Source: Clostridia bacterium (GTDB lineage Bacteria; Bacillota; Clostridia; Oscillospirales; CAG-272). Taken from it: DNA of 5,309 nt. The position numbers and the translations under genes were made by a program. Positions 1 through 5,308 of the stretch are shown here, in pieces (position 1 is the stretch's first letter; every line of letters begins with the position of its first letter). The DNA lies in NCBI GenBank assembly GCA_017648425.1, contig JAGCJD010000034.1, positions 1-5,309 on the forward strand, read 5' to 3'. Under the pieces are notes generated by a model that saw only the letters and a list, made by a program, of their open reading frames with translations, ran no database searches and was not told where the DNA came from.

Positions 1-1
1 C

Positions 2-580
2 GACACGCTCGGAAGACATTCAAGCATTGCTTACAGGATAATTTTTGCCAATATAAAAATCTTTCTTCCCGTGCTTGACCTCATCTGCAAAAAAAGCGGA
101 GGTGAGCTCAATGCTCTTATGAGAACCACCGTTGCCTTTACCCAAATGAACGGCTCATCTGCGTCAAATGTTATCCCGCCCGAGGCTTCAATGGTGTCAA
201 ATATACGCCTTAATCCCATGGACACCATGGATTCCGCGCTCGAATATATAAACAGCACGGTAGATAACGAAAGAGTAAAGATTTCCGCCATACACGGCAT
301 AGATCCAAGCCGTATCTCCACCACCGATTGCGAGGGCTGGACCAAGATATCCACCGCAGTTGCGTCAACATGGAAGGGCTGTATAGTTTCTCCCTATCTC
401 ATGGTACAATGCTCCGACTCCCGCCACTGGGGAAGGATCTCCGATAAGGTCTATCGCTTTTCAGCCATGGATCTTACAGCCGAGGAGCGAGCGACCATAC
501 ACGGCAACAACGAAAGCATAAGAATAGAAACTCTTGAGCGCTCGGTAGAATTCTATATACGCCTTATCAAGCAGTGTTAG
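2..580 (+). CDS. M20-family metallopeptidase (carboxypeptidase S / PM20D1-like), C-terminal part, 5' truncated by window edge
   Basis: The frame is open from the first bases to a TAG at 578-580, giving 192 visible residues; full-length relatives are usually about 450-500. Visible in order are the end of the lid/dimerisation domain (about residues 1-105, with the family-typical NVIPPEA at 56-62 followed by beta-strand residues like MVSNIRLNP) and then the return into the catalytic domain. That part has SPYLMVQCSDSRHW at 130-143 and the C-terminal HGNNE at 167-171, whose His is the expected last zinc ligand of the di-zinc site. The other metal ligands lie upstream of the window. The family hydrolyses, or reversibly forms, amide bonds in peptides or N-acyl amino acids; the substrate cannot be told from this part. 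No signal peptide can be judged. A GTG at 71-73 is internal, since homology continues upstream. No terminator is visible between its stop and the next promoter, so some read-through is possible. Confident on family, not on substrate. Confidence 0.9.
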   Translation, partial: DTLGRHSSIAYRIIFANIKIFLPVLDLICKKSGGELNALMRTTVAFTQMNGSSASNVIPPEASMVSNIRLNPMDTMDSALEYINSTVDNERVKISAIHGIDPSRISTTDCEGWTKISTAVASTWKGCIVSPYLMVQCSDSRHWGRISDKVYRFSAMDLTAEERATIHGNNESIRIETLERSVEFYIRLIKQC

Positions 581-605
581 TTCAAAAGCAACTCTATTCT
601 GCCTC

Positions 606-634
606 TTGACAAAGACATGCTAAAAGTATATAAT
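606..634 (+). promoter_or_regulatory. Consensus sigma-A promoter of the 688-2106 gene
   Basis: A perfect -35 TTGACA (606-611), a 17-base spacer and a perfect -10 TATAAT (629-634) are read directly. The predicted transcription start is near 641, which leaves a leader of about 47 bases before the ATG at 688. A full consensus match with the optimal spacer is uncommon and suggests high basal output or tight repression. It lies 25 bases after the stop of the peptidase gene, so the downstream gene can be transcribed independently. Confidence 0.88.
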
Positions 635-636
635 AT

Positions 637-653
637 ATTTTAGGGTCTAAAAT
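637..653. promoter_or_regulatory. Perfect 7-3-7 inverted repeat at the predicted start site: candidate operator
   Basis: ATTTTAG (637-643), GGT (644-646) and CTAAAAT (647-653) form an exact dyad beginning two bases after the -10 box and covering the predicted +1. This is the usual position of an operator for a homodimeric repressor that blocks a strong promoter. The arms are AT-rich, so chance cannot be excluded. The short loop and weak stem make a terminator unlikely. No regulator gene is in the window, so the cognate factor is unknown. Confidence 0.42.
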
Positions 654-687
654 GACTTTATAATTATTAAATTAAAAAGGAGTATTT

Positions 688-2106
688 ATGGCTACACCAA
701 ACTTTTTGACGAACCCAACCAAGGATCATCCGCTTTATAACAATTTCGTTAAAACAGGATTGATCAACAGAATTATCAAGCTCGCAGTACTTGCGGTAAT
801 CATTATCTGCTTGATATCAGCGTACTTCACACCTGTATTTACAATCAGCAAGACTATCAAGAGCTCTGCCGTGTCTTCTGACGAGGTAATCTACAAGAAC
901 AGCGTTTCGTACACCATGTCCGAGCTGCTTGACGAGCAGAAAAAGCTCAATGATGAGGAGCTTTACTTTGCAGATGTCGAAGAGAGCGTTGCTTATCTCC
1001 GCAACAAGGATTTCTCCGAGATAGAGCGCATCAAAAACCTTGAAAAGGCTTATGACAAGATCAACAACCGCCTTAAAACCTCTAATGTTATCGAAACCGA
1101 AATATATGAACTTGCCGACAAATATCCCGCTGCTTATATTGCATTGGCAGAGGAAGCAGACGCTATCACCCGATATGTAGAAAACAATAATGGCAAGCTT
1201 ATCCCCGACATCAACTCGGCAAAGGTTGCAATATATGTCAAGGATCTTGAATATGCAAAGATAGATAATCTTACAAAGACCTTTACAAAGGAGCTTGAGG
1301 CAAGAAACACCGATGGTGTTTATGAGTTCCTTTCACAGGCAGAGCTTCTCGGCGAGGCTTACACCGATGAATATGTAGCAGCGATGAACGACCTTGCAAG
1401 CAAATATCTCGTAGCAGACTACACCATTGACGAGGAATTCTGCGCTAATCTCTATGAGTTCATGGATGTTCGCAGATTTATTCCCGCATCTGCTATGACA
1501 GAGGATATTGCGCTTTCAATAGATGTATATGATGACATGGCAAGCTCATTCCTTGCATCCTATGCAAACAGCAACATAAAGGAGTATGAGTCCGAATACA
1601 TTTATTTTACATACGATGTTGACACCGACGAGGTAGTTTACGAGCAGCACAGCCTTGTAAATTCGTTGAACAAAGCAACAACGGTCATGAAGTATGGCAC
1701 TATGATAGCAATTGCAATAGCCGTTATCGCTATGATACCCACAGTGATAGGAATTATCACCAAAAAGCAAAAGAAGCTCAGAAATCTTGCAATCATGTAT
1801 GTATTGCTCCCCATAGAGGGCACAATGACATTCTTCACGGCTTGTACGATGAGCGGAATTTCATCAAAATCAAATGCAACTGCCGCAACCGCTGAGGGTG
1901 TAGAAGCAATATGTGACCTTGGAAACATCATTTCCTCCACACTTCTCGTAGCCGTTCTCGTCCTCGTAGCCGTTATCGCAACAAAGATCATGATCTCCAT
2001 TTACGGATCAAAATTCAGAAAATGGCAAAAGACCGCTCAGGCAGAGTTTGAGGCTCAGCAAGCGGCTGCCGCAGAGCAAGCACCCGCAGAGGAAGAGAGC
2101 AACTAA
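688..2106 (+). CDS. Unrecognised membrane protein, one N-terminal and three C-terminal membrane segments around a large acidic ectodomain
   Basis: The start is fixed by AAGGAG at 677-682, five bases before the ATG; the product is 472 residues with a TAA stop. I do not recognise a family. A basic N-terminus (about 1-30) precedes a first hydrophobic segment (about 31-51). Residues 52-333 are hydrophilic, acidic and probably helical, with charged heptad-like stretches around 78-130. Hydrophobic segments follow at about 334-358, 366-388 and 411-437. The KKQKK cluster at 359-363 between the second and third, and the basic SKFRKWQK after the fourth, fit positive-inside rules: N- and C-termini inside, the 52-333 domain outside. 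The C-terminus (about 449-470) is an Ala/Gln/Glu tail. The layout resembles MacB/FtsX-type permeases, but I see no FtsX signature and no neighbouring ATPase, so that is only an analogy. Four Cys are present (41, 251, 386, 409); no enzymatic motif or cell-wall anchor is visible. The strong promoter suggests good expression. Confidence 0.9.
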   Translation: MATPNFLTNPTKDHPLYNNFVKTGLINRIIKLAVLAVIIICLISAYFTPVFTISKTIKSSAVSSDEVIYKNSVSYTMSELLDEQKKLNDEELYFADVEESVAYLRNKDFSEIERIKNLEKAYDKINNRLKTSNVIETEIYELADKYPAAYIALAEEADAITRYVENNNGKLIPDINSAKVAIYVKDLEYAKIDNLTKTFTKELEARNTDGVYEFLSQAELLGEAYTDEYVAAMNDLASKYLVADYTIDEEFCANLYEFMDVRRFIPASAMTEDIALSIDVYDDMASSFLASYANSNIKEYESEYIYFTYDVDTDEVVYEQHSLVNSLNKATTVMKYGTMIAIAIAVIAMIPTVIGIITKKQKKLRNLAIMYVLLPIEGTMTFFTACTMSGISSKSNATAATAEGVEAICDLGNIISSTLLVAVLVLVAVIATKIMISIYGSKFRKWQKTAQAEFEAQQAAAAEQAPAEEESN

Positions 2107-2132
2107 TAACCCCCCTTCCCTATAAAAAGGGC

Positions 2133-2188
2133 ATAAAAACAGAAATAACCCTTGACTGCACACCTGCAAGTCAAGGGTTATTTCTGTT
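2133..2188 (-). terminator. Strong hairpin terminator for minus-strand transcription, at a convergence point
   Basis: Bases 2138-2157 and 2169-2188 form a perfect 20-bp inverted repeat with an 11-base loop. The loop can fold further through GCA (2158-2160) and TGC (2165-2167). Read on the minus strand, the stem runs into a T-rich tail (TTTTTAT, ending near 2133), as expected of an intrinsic terminator. Read on the plus strand, no T-run follows (TCGCTCTTGAT), so it should end plus-strand transcripts of the membrane-protein gene less well. It may still act as a 3' stabilising or partly bidirectional hairpin for that gene, which stops 31 bases earlier. Its polarity is independent evidence for minus-strand transcription through 2190-2540. 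Confidence 0.8.
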
Positions 2189-2200
2189 CGCTCTTGATAT

Positions 2201-2518
2201 CTATCATCCTTTGTTATCCTCTCTTTCGTTAGCCTGCCTTCTACCTTTGAAAATCTCACTCTCAAGCACAAATTCTCTTTTCCAACGGGAAATAACGCTT
2301 TGCTTCTCATGATATTACCTGAATAAAAGGCGAGTTTTTCTTTTTTGACCATCTTCATAGGCGTTCATATGTCTGACGAGCCGAGCAATTTTTTGCCTTT
2401 GCATACCTATTACAAAAGCGCTCCCAATCTATCTTCTGCGTAACACCGCCGTGAATTTTCTCCTCCGCTCGGGTCGCTATTACTGACCTCTCGTAACAGT
2501 CTGGATTTAAGTGTTCAT
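2201..2518 (-). pseudogene. Possible frameshifted small protein gene (about 105 codons if repaired)
   Basis: An ideal AAGGAGG (2527-2533) lies eight bases before an ATG (2516-2518), but translation stops after three codons (Met-Asn-Thr, TAA at 2507-2509). A -1 shift right after the start enters a long open stretch containing HLNPDCYERSVIATRAEEK and continuing to ARQTYERL (TGA at 2355-2357). The original frame later contains a protein-like stretch ending in FKGRRQANEREDNKG, with tandem TGA-TAG stops at 2201-2206, just before the terminator. Two compensating frameshifts would give a small basic protein of about 100 residues with its own promoter, ribosome site and terminator. I know no family for these fragments. 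The alternative is that the open stretches are accidental within a structured RNA. Confidence 0.3.
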
Positions 2519-2526
2519 TGGCACGC

Positions 2527-2533
2527 CCTCCTT
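2527..2533 (-). promoter_or_regulatory. Ideal Shine-Dalgarno site feeding a three-codon ORF
   Basis: On the minus strand AAGGAGG is followed, after eight bases, by ATG AAC ACT TAA (2518 down to 2507). The site begins only about six bases from the predicted transcription start, so the leader is very short. Such a strong site serving only Met-Asn-Thr-stop points to a broken gene, a recoding event or a regulatory mini-ORF. Confidence 0.5.
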
Positions 2534-2545
2534 GATTACGCTTTT

Positions 2546-2574
2546 ATTATAGCACATATTTTTTCGCTTTGCAA
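2546..2574 (-). promoter_or_regulatory. Minus-strand sigma-A promoter with extended -10
   Basis: On the minus strand TTGCAA (2574-2569) is followed by a 17-base spacer and a perfect TATAAT (2551-2546), with TGC directly before it giving the extended -10 TGnTATAAT. The predicted start is near 2539. Together with the hairpin at 2133-2188 it defines a minus-strand unit converging on the membrane-protein gene. Confidence 0.75.
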
Positions 2575-2582
2575 TAGACAAT

Positions 2583-2599
2583 TTGTAAGAAGTTTACAA
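2583..2599. repeat. Short inverted repeat TTGTAA-5-TTACAA
   Basis: TTGTAA (2583-2588) and TTACAA (2594-2599) form an exact 6-5-6 dyad nine bases upstream of the -35 box of the minus-strand promoter and just before a stray plus-strand TATAAT (2610-2615), which lacks a well-spaced -35 box. It could be a regulator site for the minus-strand unit. The local AT-richness makes chance quite possible. Confidence 0.25.
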
Positions 2600-2648
2600 T
2601 ATTTTTTTGTATAATACGCAGAAATTGGAGCTTTTCACAAAAAAATTC

Positions 2649-2678
2649 TTTACAAACCCCGCTCACCTGTGATATAAT
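2649..2678 (+). promoter_or_regulatory. Plus-strand promoter with extended -10, pointing straight into a terminator
   Basis: TTTACA (2649-2654), an 18-base spacer and a perfect TATAAT (2673-2678) preceded by TGA (2670-2672), giving an extended -10 TGnTATAAT. The predicted start is near 2685, only about 11 bases before the hairpin at 2696. There is no ORF for it to serve, and beyond the hairpin it would run antisense to the transporter gene. Confidence 0.65.
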
Positions 2679-2684
2679 AGATTT

Positions 2685-2744
2685 ATAGTGGTGCAAAAAA
2701 ATGCGTTTGCGTAGTACAAATACTGCGCAAACGCATTTTTTATT
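2685..2744 (+). ncRNA. Predicted short RNA of about 60 nt, almost entirely terminator hairpin
   Basis: This is inferred only from the promoter at 2649-2678 and the T-run ending the hairpin at 2741. The transcript would carry about 11 unpaired 5' bases and a 21-bp stem with a CAAA loop. It overlaps the last codons of the transporter gene on the opposite strand by about five bases. It may be a bona fide small RNA, or the promoter may simply be a barrier or relic. No known RNA family is recognised. Confidence 0.3.
2696..2741. terminator. Long bidirectional intrinsic terminator
   Basis: Arms 2696-2716 and 2721-2741 pair over 21 bp (one T-G wobble, 2712 with 2725) around the loop CAAA. The core pairs GCGTTTGCG with CGCAAACGC. 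It is flanked by an A-run on the left (2695-2701) and a T-run on the right (2736-2741), so it works in both directions. On the minus strand it terminates the acyltransferase-transporter operon: the transporter's TAA (2742-2740) runs into the base of the stem. On the plus strand it stops transcription from the promoter at 2649-2678. Confidence 0.92.
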
Positions 2745-3900
2745 GTCTATCAACTGTTATCACAGTAAAATAAGAGCCGTTTATCTGCTTTATCCTGCGC
2801 TCTATCTCGTCACATATCTCCCCGTCTGTCATCTTGACCTCAAAAGGAACAGTAATATCAAAAATAAGGTTTGAATGTGTAACACCCTCTACAAATCGAA
2901 AATCGTGAATGGATATCCTAGTGTCAACCGTTTTCGAGACCTCAAGCGCAAGTGAGCTAAGCTCCGACACGCGCTCGTCATTGGTAACTATCGGGTCCAT
3001 ATGTATAGTCGCCCGAACGCCAAGCTCATCATACAAACGCCTTTCAACCGTATCAATTATGTCGTGTATAAGATATACATCCTGAGCGCCATCGACCTCA
3101 GCGTGCAAGGAAGCTATCGTTTTTCCAGTACCATAACTGTGCACCACCATGTCGTGAATGCCTATTATCTGCTCGTATTCGCCTGCAATGCCTGCAATGC
3201 TTTCAACGATCTCGGGAGATGGAGGAGCGCCAAGTATAGAATTTTTTGTTTCATTCAGTATCTTTATTCCCGATACGAATATTATCACCGAAACGATAAC
3301 ACCCATATAAGCGTCCGTCTGAAAATCAGTAAATCGGCTTATTATGGCTGATACAAGCACGGCAGATGTAGCCAACGCGTCCGAAATGCTGTCCACCGAT
3401 GTCGCCCTAACGACCGAAGAACCAATACGCCTAGCAACACGCCTGCCCGACAATCCGAGCCACAGCTTTACGACTATTGAAATACCAAGCGCTATCATAA
3501 CCGCTGTGCTGAAATTAGAGGGTTCTGGATTAAAGATCTTATGCACCGACTCCTTAAAAAGTTCAAATCCCACCAAAAGTACAAGGAACGAAACTATCAT
3601 AGAAGCAACATACTCAATACGAGCGTGTCCAAATGGGTGATCTCTGTCGGCAGGCTTTGCCGACATCTTAAAGCTGATAAGAGAAATTATCTGAGAGCCC
3701 GCATCTGAAAAATTGTTCATAGCATCGGCTGTGACGGCAATAGAACCGCTTATAGTACCAAATATAAGCTTTAATATCGACAAAGCAAGATTGGCAACAA
3801 TTCCGATAATACTCATCATAACCCCGTATGCGTGACGCACCGATGGCAACTCTACCCTATGGTGGTCCTTAATACACAACCTTGAAAGTACTCGTATCAT
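2740..3900 (-). CDS. Cation diffusion facilitator transporter, probably Mn(II)-exporting (MntE-like)
   Basis: The product is 386 residues starting at the ATG 3900-3898, chosen because GGAG (3906-3909) sits five bases upstream. Six membrane helices are expected at about 26-51, 54-78, 96-118, 129-150, 166-188 and 194-215. Helix 2 carries ADAMNNFSDAGS and helix 5 carries SVDSISDALA. The metal site is therefore Asn62-xxx-Asp66 with Asp170-xxx-Asp174, the N-D/D-D pattern described for manganese exporters such as streptococcal MntE, rather than the His-containing zinc pattern. DHPFGHARIEY after helix 2 is a family hallmark. A cytoplasmic dimerisation domain follows (about 221-301, with HAEVDG and ATIHMDP). 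A further C-terminal segment (about 303-386, with HDFRFVEGVTHSNLIFD) resembles a second such domain and makes the protein longer than the roughly 300-residue FieF type. It should export divalent metal by proton antiport in the cell membrane. It is the distal gene of an operon, 16 bases after the acyltransferase stop. Metal identity is inferred, not shown. Confidence 0.93.
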   Translation of the reverse strand: MIRVLSRLCIKDHHRVELPSVRHAYGVMMSIIGIVANLALSILKLIFGTISGSIAVTADAMNNFSDAGSQIISLISFKMSAKPADRDHPFGHARIEYVASMIVSFLVLLVGFELFKESVHKIFNPEPSNFSTAVMIALGISIVVKLWLGLSGRRVARRIGSSVVRATSVDSISDALATSAVLVSAIISRFTDFQTDAYMGVIVSVIIFVSGIKILNETKNSILGAPPSPEIVESIAGIAGEYEQIIGIHDMVVHSYGTGKTIASLHAEVDGAQDVYLIHDIIDTVERRLYDELGVRATIHMDPIVTNDERVSELSSLALEVSKTVDTRISIHDFRFVEGVTHSNLIFDITVPFEVKMTDGEICDEIERRIKQINGSYFTVITVDRQ

Positions 3901-3905
3901 ATCCG

Positions 3906-3909
3906 CTCC
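3906..3909 (-). promoter_or_regulatory. Ribosome site deciding the transporter start
   Basis: GGAG on the minus strand, five bases before the ATG at 3900, lies wholly in the 16-base gap between the two operon genes. The frame stays open upstream to a TTG at 3957, but that start would overlap the end of the acyltransferase gene and add 19 residues unlike the family N-terminus. The ATG is therefore preferred. Confidence 0.75.
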
Positions 3910-3916
3910 AAAATAA

Positions 3917-5308
3917 TTAAAATCTGAAATATAAAAAGGGATTGTATCCCGAGTCAACTATATAGCAAGTGCATATTATCAGCAAAAAAACAGAAAGAGC
4001 ATTTGCAAGCGCGGAAAACGCAAGCGGTCTTTTGAGTCTGAGCTTTGCAAACACATTAAAAGCAAACGGCGTACAGCCGATCGCCATTATAAGCAAGAAC
4101 GGAATGTTTCTCAAAAGCTCAAAAAGCGCATCGTTACTCCAAAGTGAGCACCCCACACCAAGCATCTGTCCAAAAACAAGTAACGCTCTGCCATCGCCAA
4201 GCGTCCCGTTGCTTTCAAAGATAAGCCAGCCTATCAAAATAAGCATCAGCGCATAGGCGTGCCCAAAAAAGCGCGGAGCTCTGTCAATAAGCTTTAAAAT
4301 AAAGGTCTTTTCCAATGCTATTATCACAAAGAAATAAAGACCCCAAAGTAAAAAATTAACAGCCGCCCCATGCCATATACCCGTCAACAGCCAAACAGCA
4401 AGCAAATTGAGATATGTCCTTGCTATCCCCCGCCGATTTCCGCCCAGAGGGATATAAACATACTCGCGAAACCAAGAGGAAAGCGTAATATGCCACCGCC
4501 GCCAAAACTCCGTAATGCTCCTCGACACATAAGGATATCTGAAATTTTCGGGGAACTCAAAGGCAAATATCCTGCCAAGTCCCCTTGCCATATCCGAATA
4601 TCCAGAAAAATCAAAATATATCTGAAATGAAAAAAATATAATACAAAGCCAAGCGCCGAGTACAGTTCCGTTATGCTCCGAATATCTCGCCAATCTCTCG
4701 TAGCTCTCACCCGCGCCATTAGCGAGTAAAAGCTTTTTTGCAAGTCCTACCGCAAATAGCCTCACCCCCTCAACACACTTAAACAAAGAGTGTTTTCTCT
4801 TTTTAAGCTCAGTGGCTACATCGCTGTATCTTACTATCGGTCCCGCCACAAGCTGAGGGAAAAGAGAAACATAAGCTACAAACAAAAAAGGATTTTTCTG
4901 CGCCTCGCATACATGTCTGCGAACATCTAAAACATACGATAACGCCTGAAAGATATAAAACGAGATGCCCACGGGAAGCTCTATCCCCAACGGCTCAAAT
5001 CCAAAAAGCATAAGCATCGGATCAAGATATTTAAATGCCAGCAATATGCCCGCGTTTGCGATCACAGCAACGCCGACAAGTATATTCGCCCCTCTGCCGT
5101 CCCCCAGAGTGTATATAAAAAATCCAAGCGCATAATTCAAAAGGCAAACAAACAGCAAAAGAGGCAAAAGACTTGGTTGCGCTATTCCATAAAAGATAAG
5201 ACTTGCAATAAGAAGCACATATCCCTTACCTCTAAACGGCGCGGCAAAATAAGCCAAAAGAGTCAGTGGCAGAAAATGGGACCAAAATTCAAGAGAAGAA
5301 ACAAGAAT
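3917..5308 (-). CDS. Membrane-bound O-acyltransferase (MBOAT), AlgI/DltB-like; start just outside the window
   Basis: The frame is open from the right edge to a TAA at 3919-3917, giving 463 visible residues. The visible N-terminus ILVSSLEFWSHFLPL matches the family's usual opening (Met followed by hydrophobic residues and SSLxF), so the start is probably one or two codons past base 5309. A TTG at 5257 is internal. The protein is polytopic, with about ten or more hydrophobic segments. The MBOAT signature is present: RRWHITLSSWFREYVYIPLGG with His273, and LTGIWHGAAVNFLLWG with His313, the presumed catalytic His in the WHG motif. SLFPQLVAGPIVRY and FDFSGYSDMARG are also typical. Members pass acyl groups, often acetyl, across the membrane to an exported polymer (alginate, teichoic acid or another surface glycan), usually with an SGNH/AlgJ-type or DltD-like partner. 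No partner is in the window, so any partner gene must lie upstream of base 5309 or elsewhere. The acceptor is unknown. Confidence 0.95.
   Translation of the reverse strand: MLVSSLEFWSHFLPLTLLAYFAAPFRGKGYVLLIASLIFYGIAQPSLLPLLLFVCLLNYALGFFIYTLGDGRGANILVGVAVIANAGILLAFKYLDPMLMLFGFEPLGIELPVGISFYIFQALSYVLDVRRHVCEAQKNPFLFVAYVSLFPQLVAGPIVRYSDVATELKKRKHSLFKCVEGVRLFAVGLAKKLLLANGAGESYERLARYSEHNGTVLGAWLCIIFFSFQIYFDFSGYSDMARGLGRIFAFEFPENFRYPYVSRSITEFWRRWHITLSSWFREYVYIPLGGNRRGIARTYLNLLAVWLLTGIWHGAAVNFLLWGLYFFVIIALEKTFILKLIDRAPRFFGHAYALMLILIGWLIFESNGTLGDGRALLVFGQMLGVGCSLWSNDALFELLRNIPFLLIMAIGCTPFAFNVFAKLRLKRPLAFSALANALSVFLLIICTCYIVDSGYNPFLYFRF

Larger units (their letters stand above)
2135..2540 (-). other. 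Orphan minus-strand transcription unit of about 400 nt without an intact gene
   Basis: The interval is bounded by a good minus-strand promoter (start predicted near 2539) and the minus-strand hairpin ending near 2135, so a discrete RNA of about 400 bases is predicted. No uninterrupted ORF with a normal start fills it. One frame is open from about 2543 to a TGA at 2355-2357 but has no ATG, GTG or TTG; another has an ATG at 2358 that overlaps that TGA but runs on through the terminator. Possible long-range pairings exist, for example CCGAGC (2465-2470 region) with GCTCGG (2379-2384 region). I checked by eye for RNase P RNA, tmRNA and SRP RNA signatures and found none. It could be a novel structured RNA or a decayed small gene; the sequence alone does not decide. 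Confidence 0.45.

Noticed and set aside
31..354. Minus-strand open frame opposite the peptidase
   Set aside because: It is antisense to a recognisable M20 catalytic and lid region, with no ribosome site or family resemblance.
1546..2000. Two minus-strand open frames opposite the membrane-protein gene
   Set aside because: They are antisense shadows produced by hydrophobic codons of the real gene.
2118..2131. Small CCCT/AGGG hairpin after the membrane-protein gene
   Set aside because: A four-base stem without a T-run is too weak to be a terminator.
2008..2358. Minus-strand open frame of 116 codons starting at ATG 2358
   Set aside because: It runs through the 20-bp terminator hairpin and into the antisense of the membrane-protein gene, and its C-terminal half is a leucine/cysteine-rich artefact of that antisense. 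Only its first part may belong to the broken gene discussed above.
2240..2400. TGA recoding, since stops in one minus-strand frame around 2357-2250 are all TGA
   Set aside because: All complete genes here end in TAA or TAG, tryptophan is encoded by TGG, and nothing else points to an altered code.
2135..2540. RNase P RNA, tmRNA or SRP RNA
   Set aside because: The conserved cores (GAGGAAAGTCC for RNase P RNA, the tRNA-like 3' end for tmRNA, the GGAAGGAAGCA-type loop for SRP RNA) are not found. An ACAGAA near the terminator is not enough alone.
2574..2750. Nine-base inverted repeat ATAGACAAT / ATTGTCTAT flanking 177 bases, as if a small inserted element
   Set aside because: Nine bases over this search space is expected about by chance; the right copy is coding sequence (Asp-Arg-Gln-stop) and no target duplication is seen.
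2547..2753. Minus-strand open frame of 68 codons
   Set aside because: It spans the bidirectional terminator and the AT-rich promoter region, has no ribosome site, and has low-complexity composition; it starts inside the transporter gene.
3001..3640. Plus-strand open frames at 3001-3351 and 3344-3640
   Set aside because: They are antisense shadows of the cation transporter, which has strong family motifs in its own frame.
3901..3957. TTG start 19 codons upstream for the transporter
   Set aside because: It overlaps the acyltransferase end and lacks a good ribosome site, whereas the ATG at 3900 has GGAG five bases upstream.
4423..4743. Minus-strand open frame of 106 codons and plus-strand frames at 3969-4256 and 4370-4630
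   Set aside because: They are out-of-frame shadows of the acyltransferase, whose catalytic motifs lie in the same stretch.
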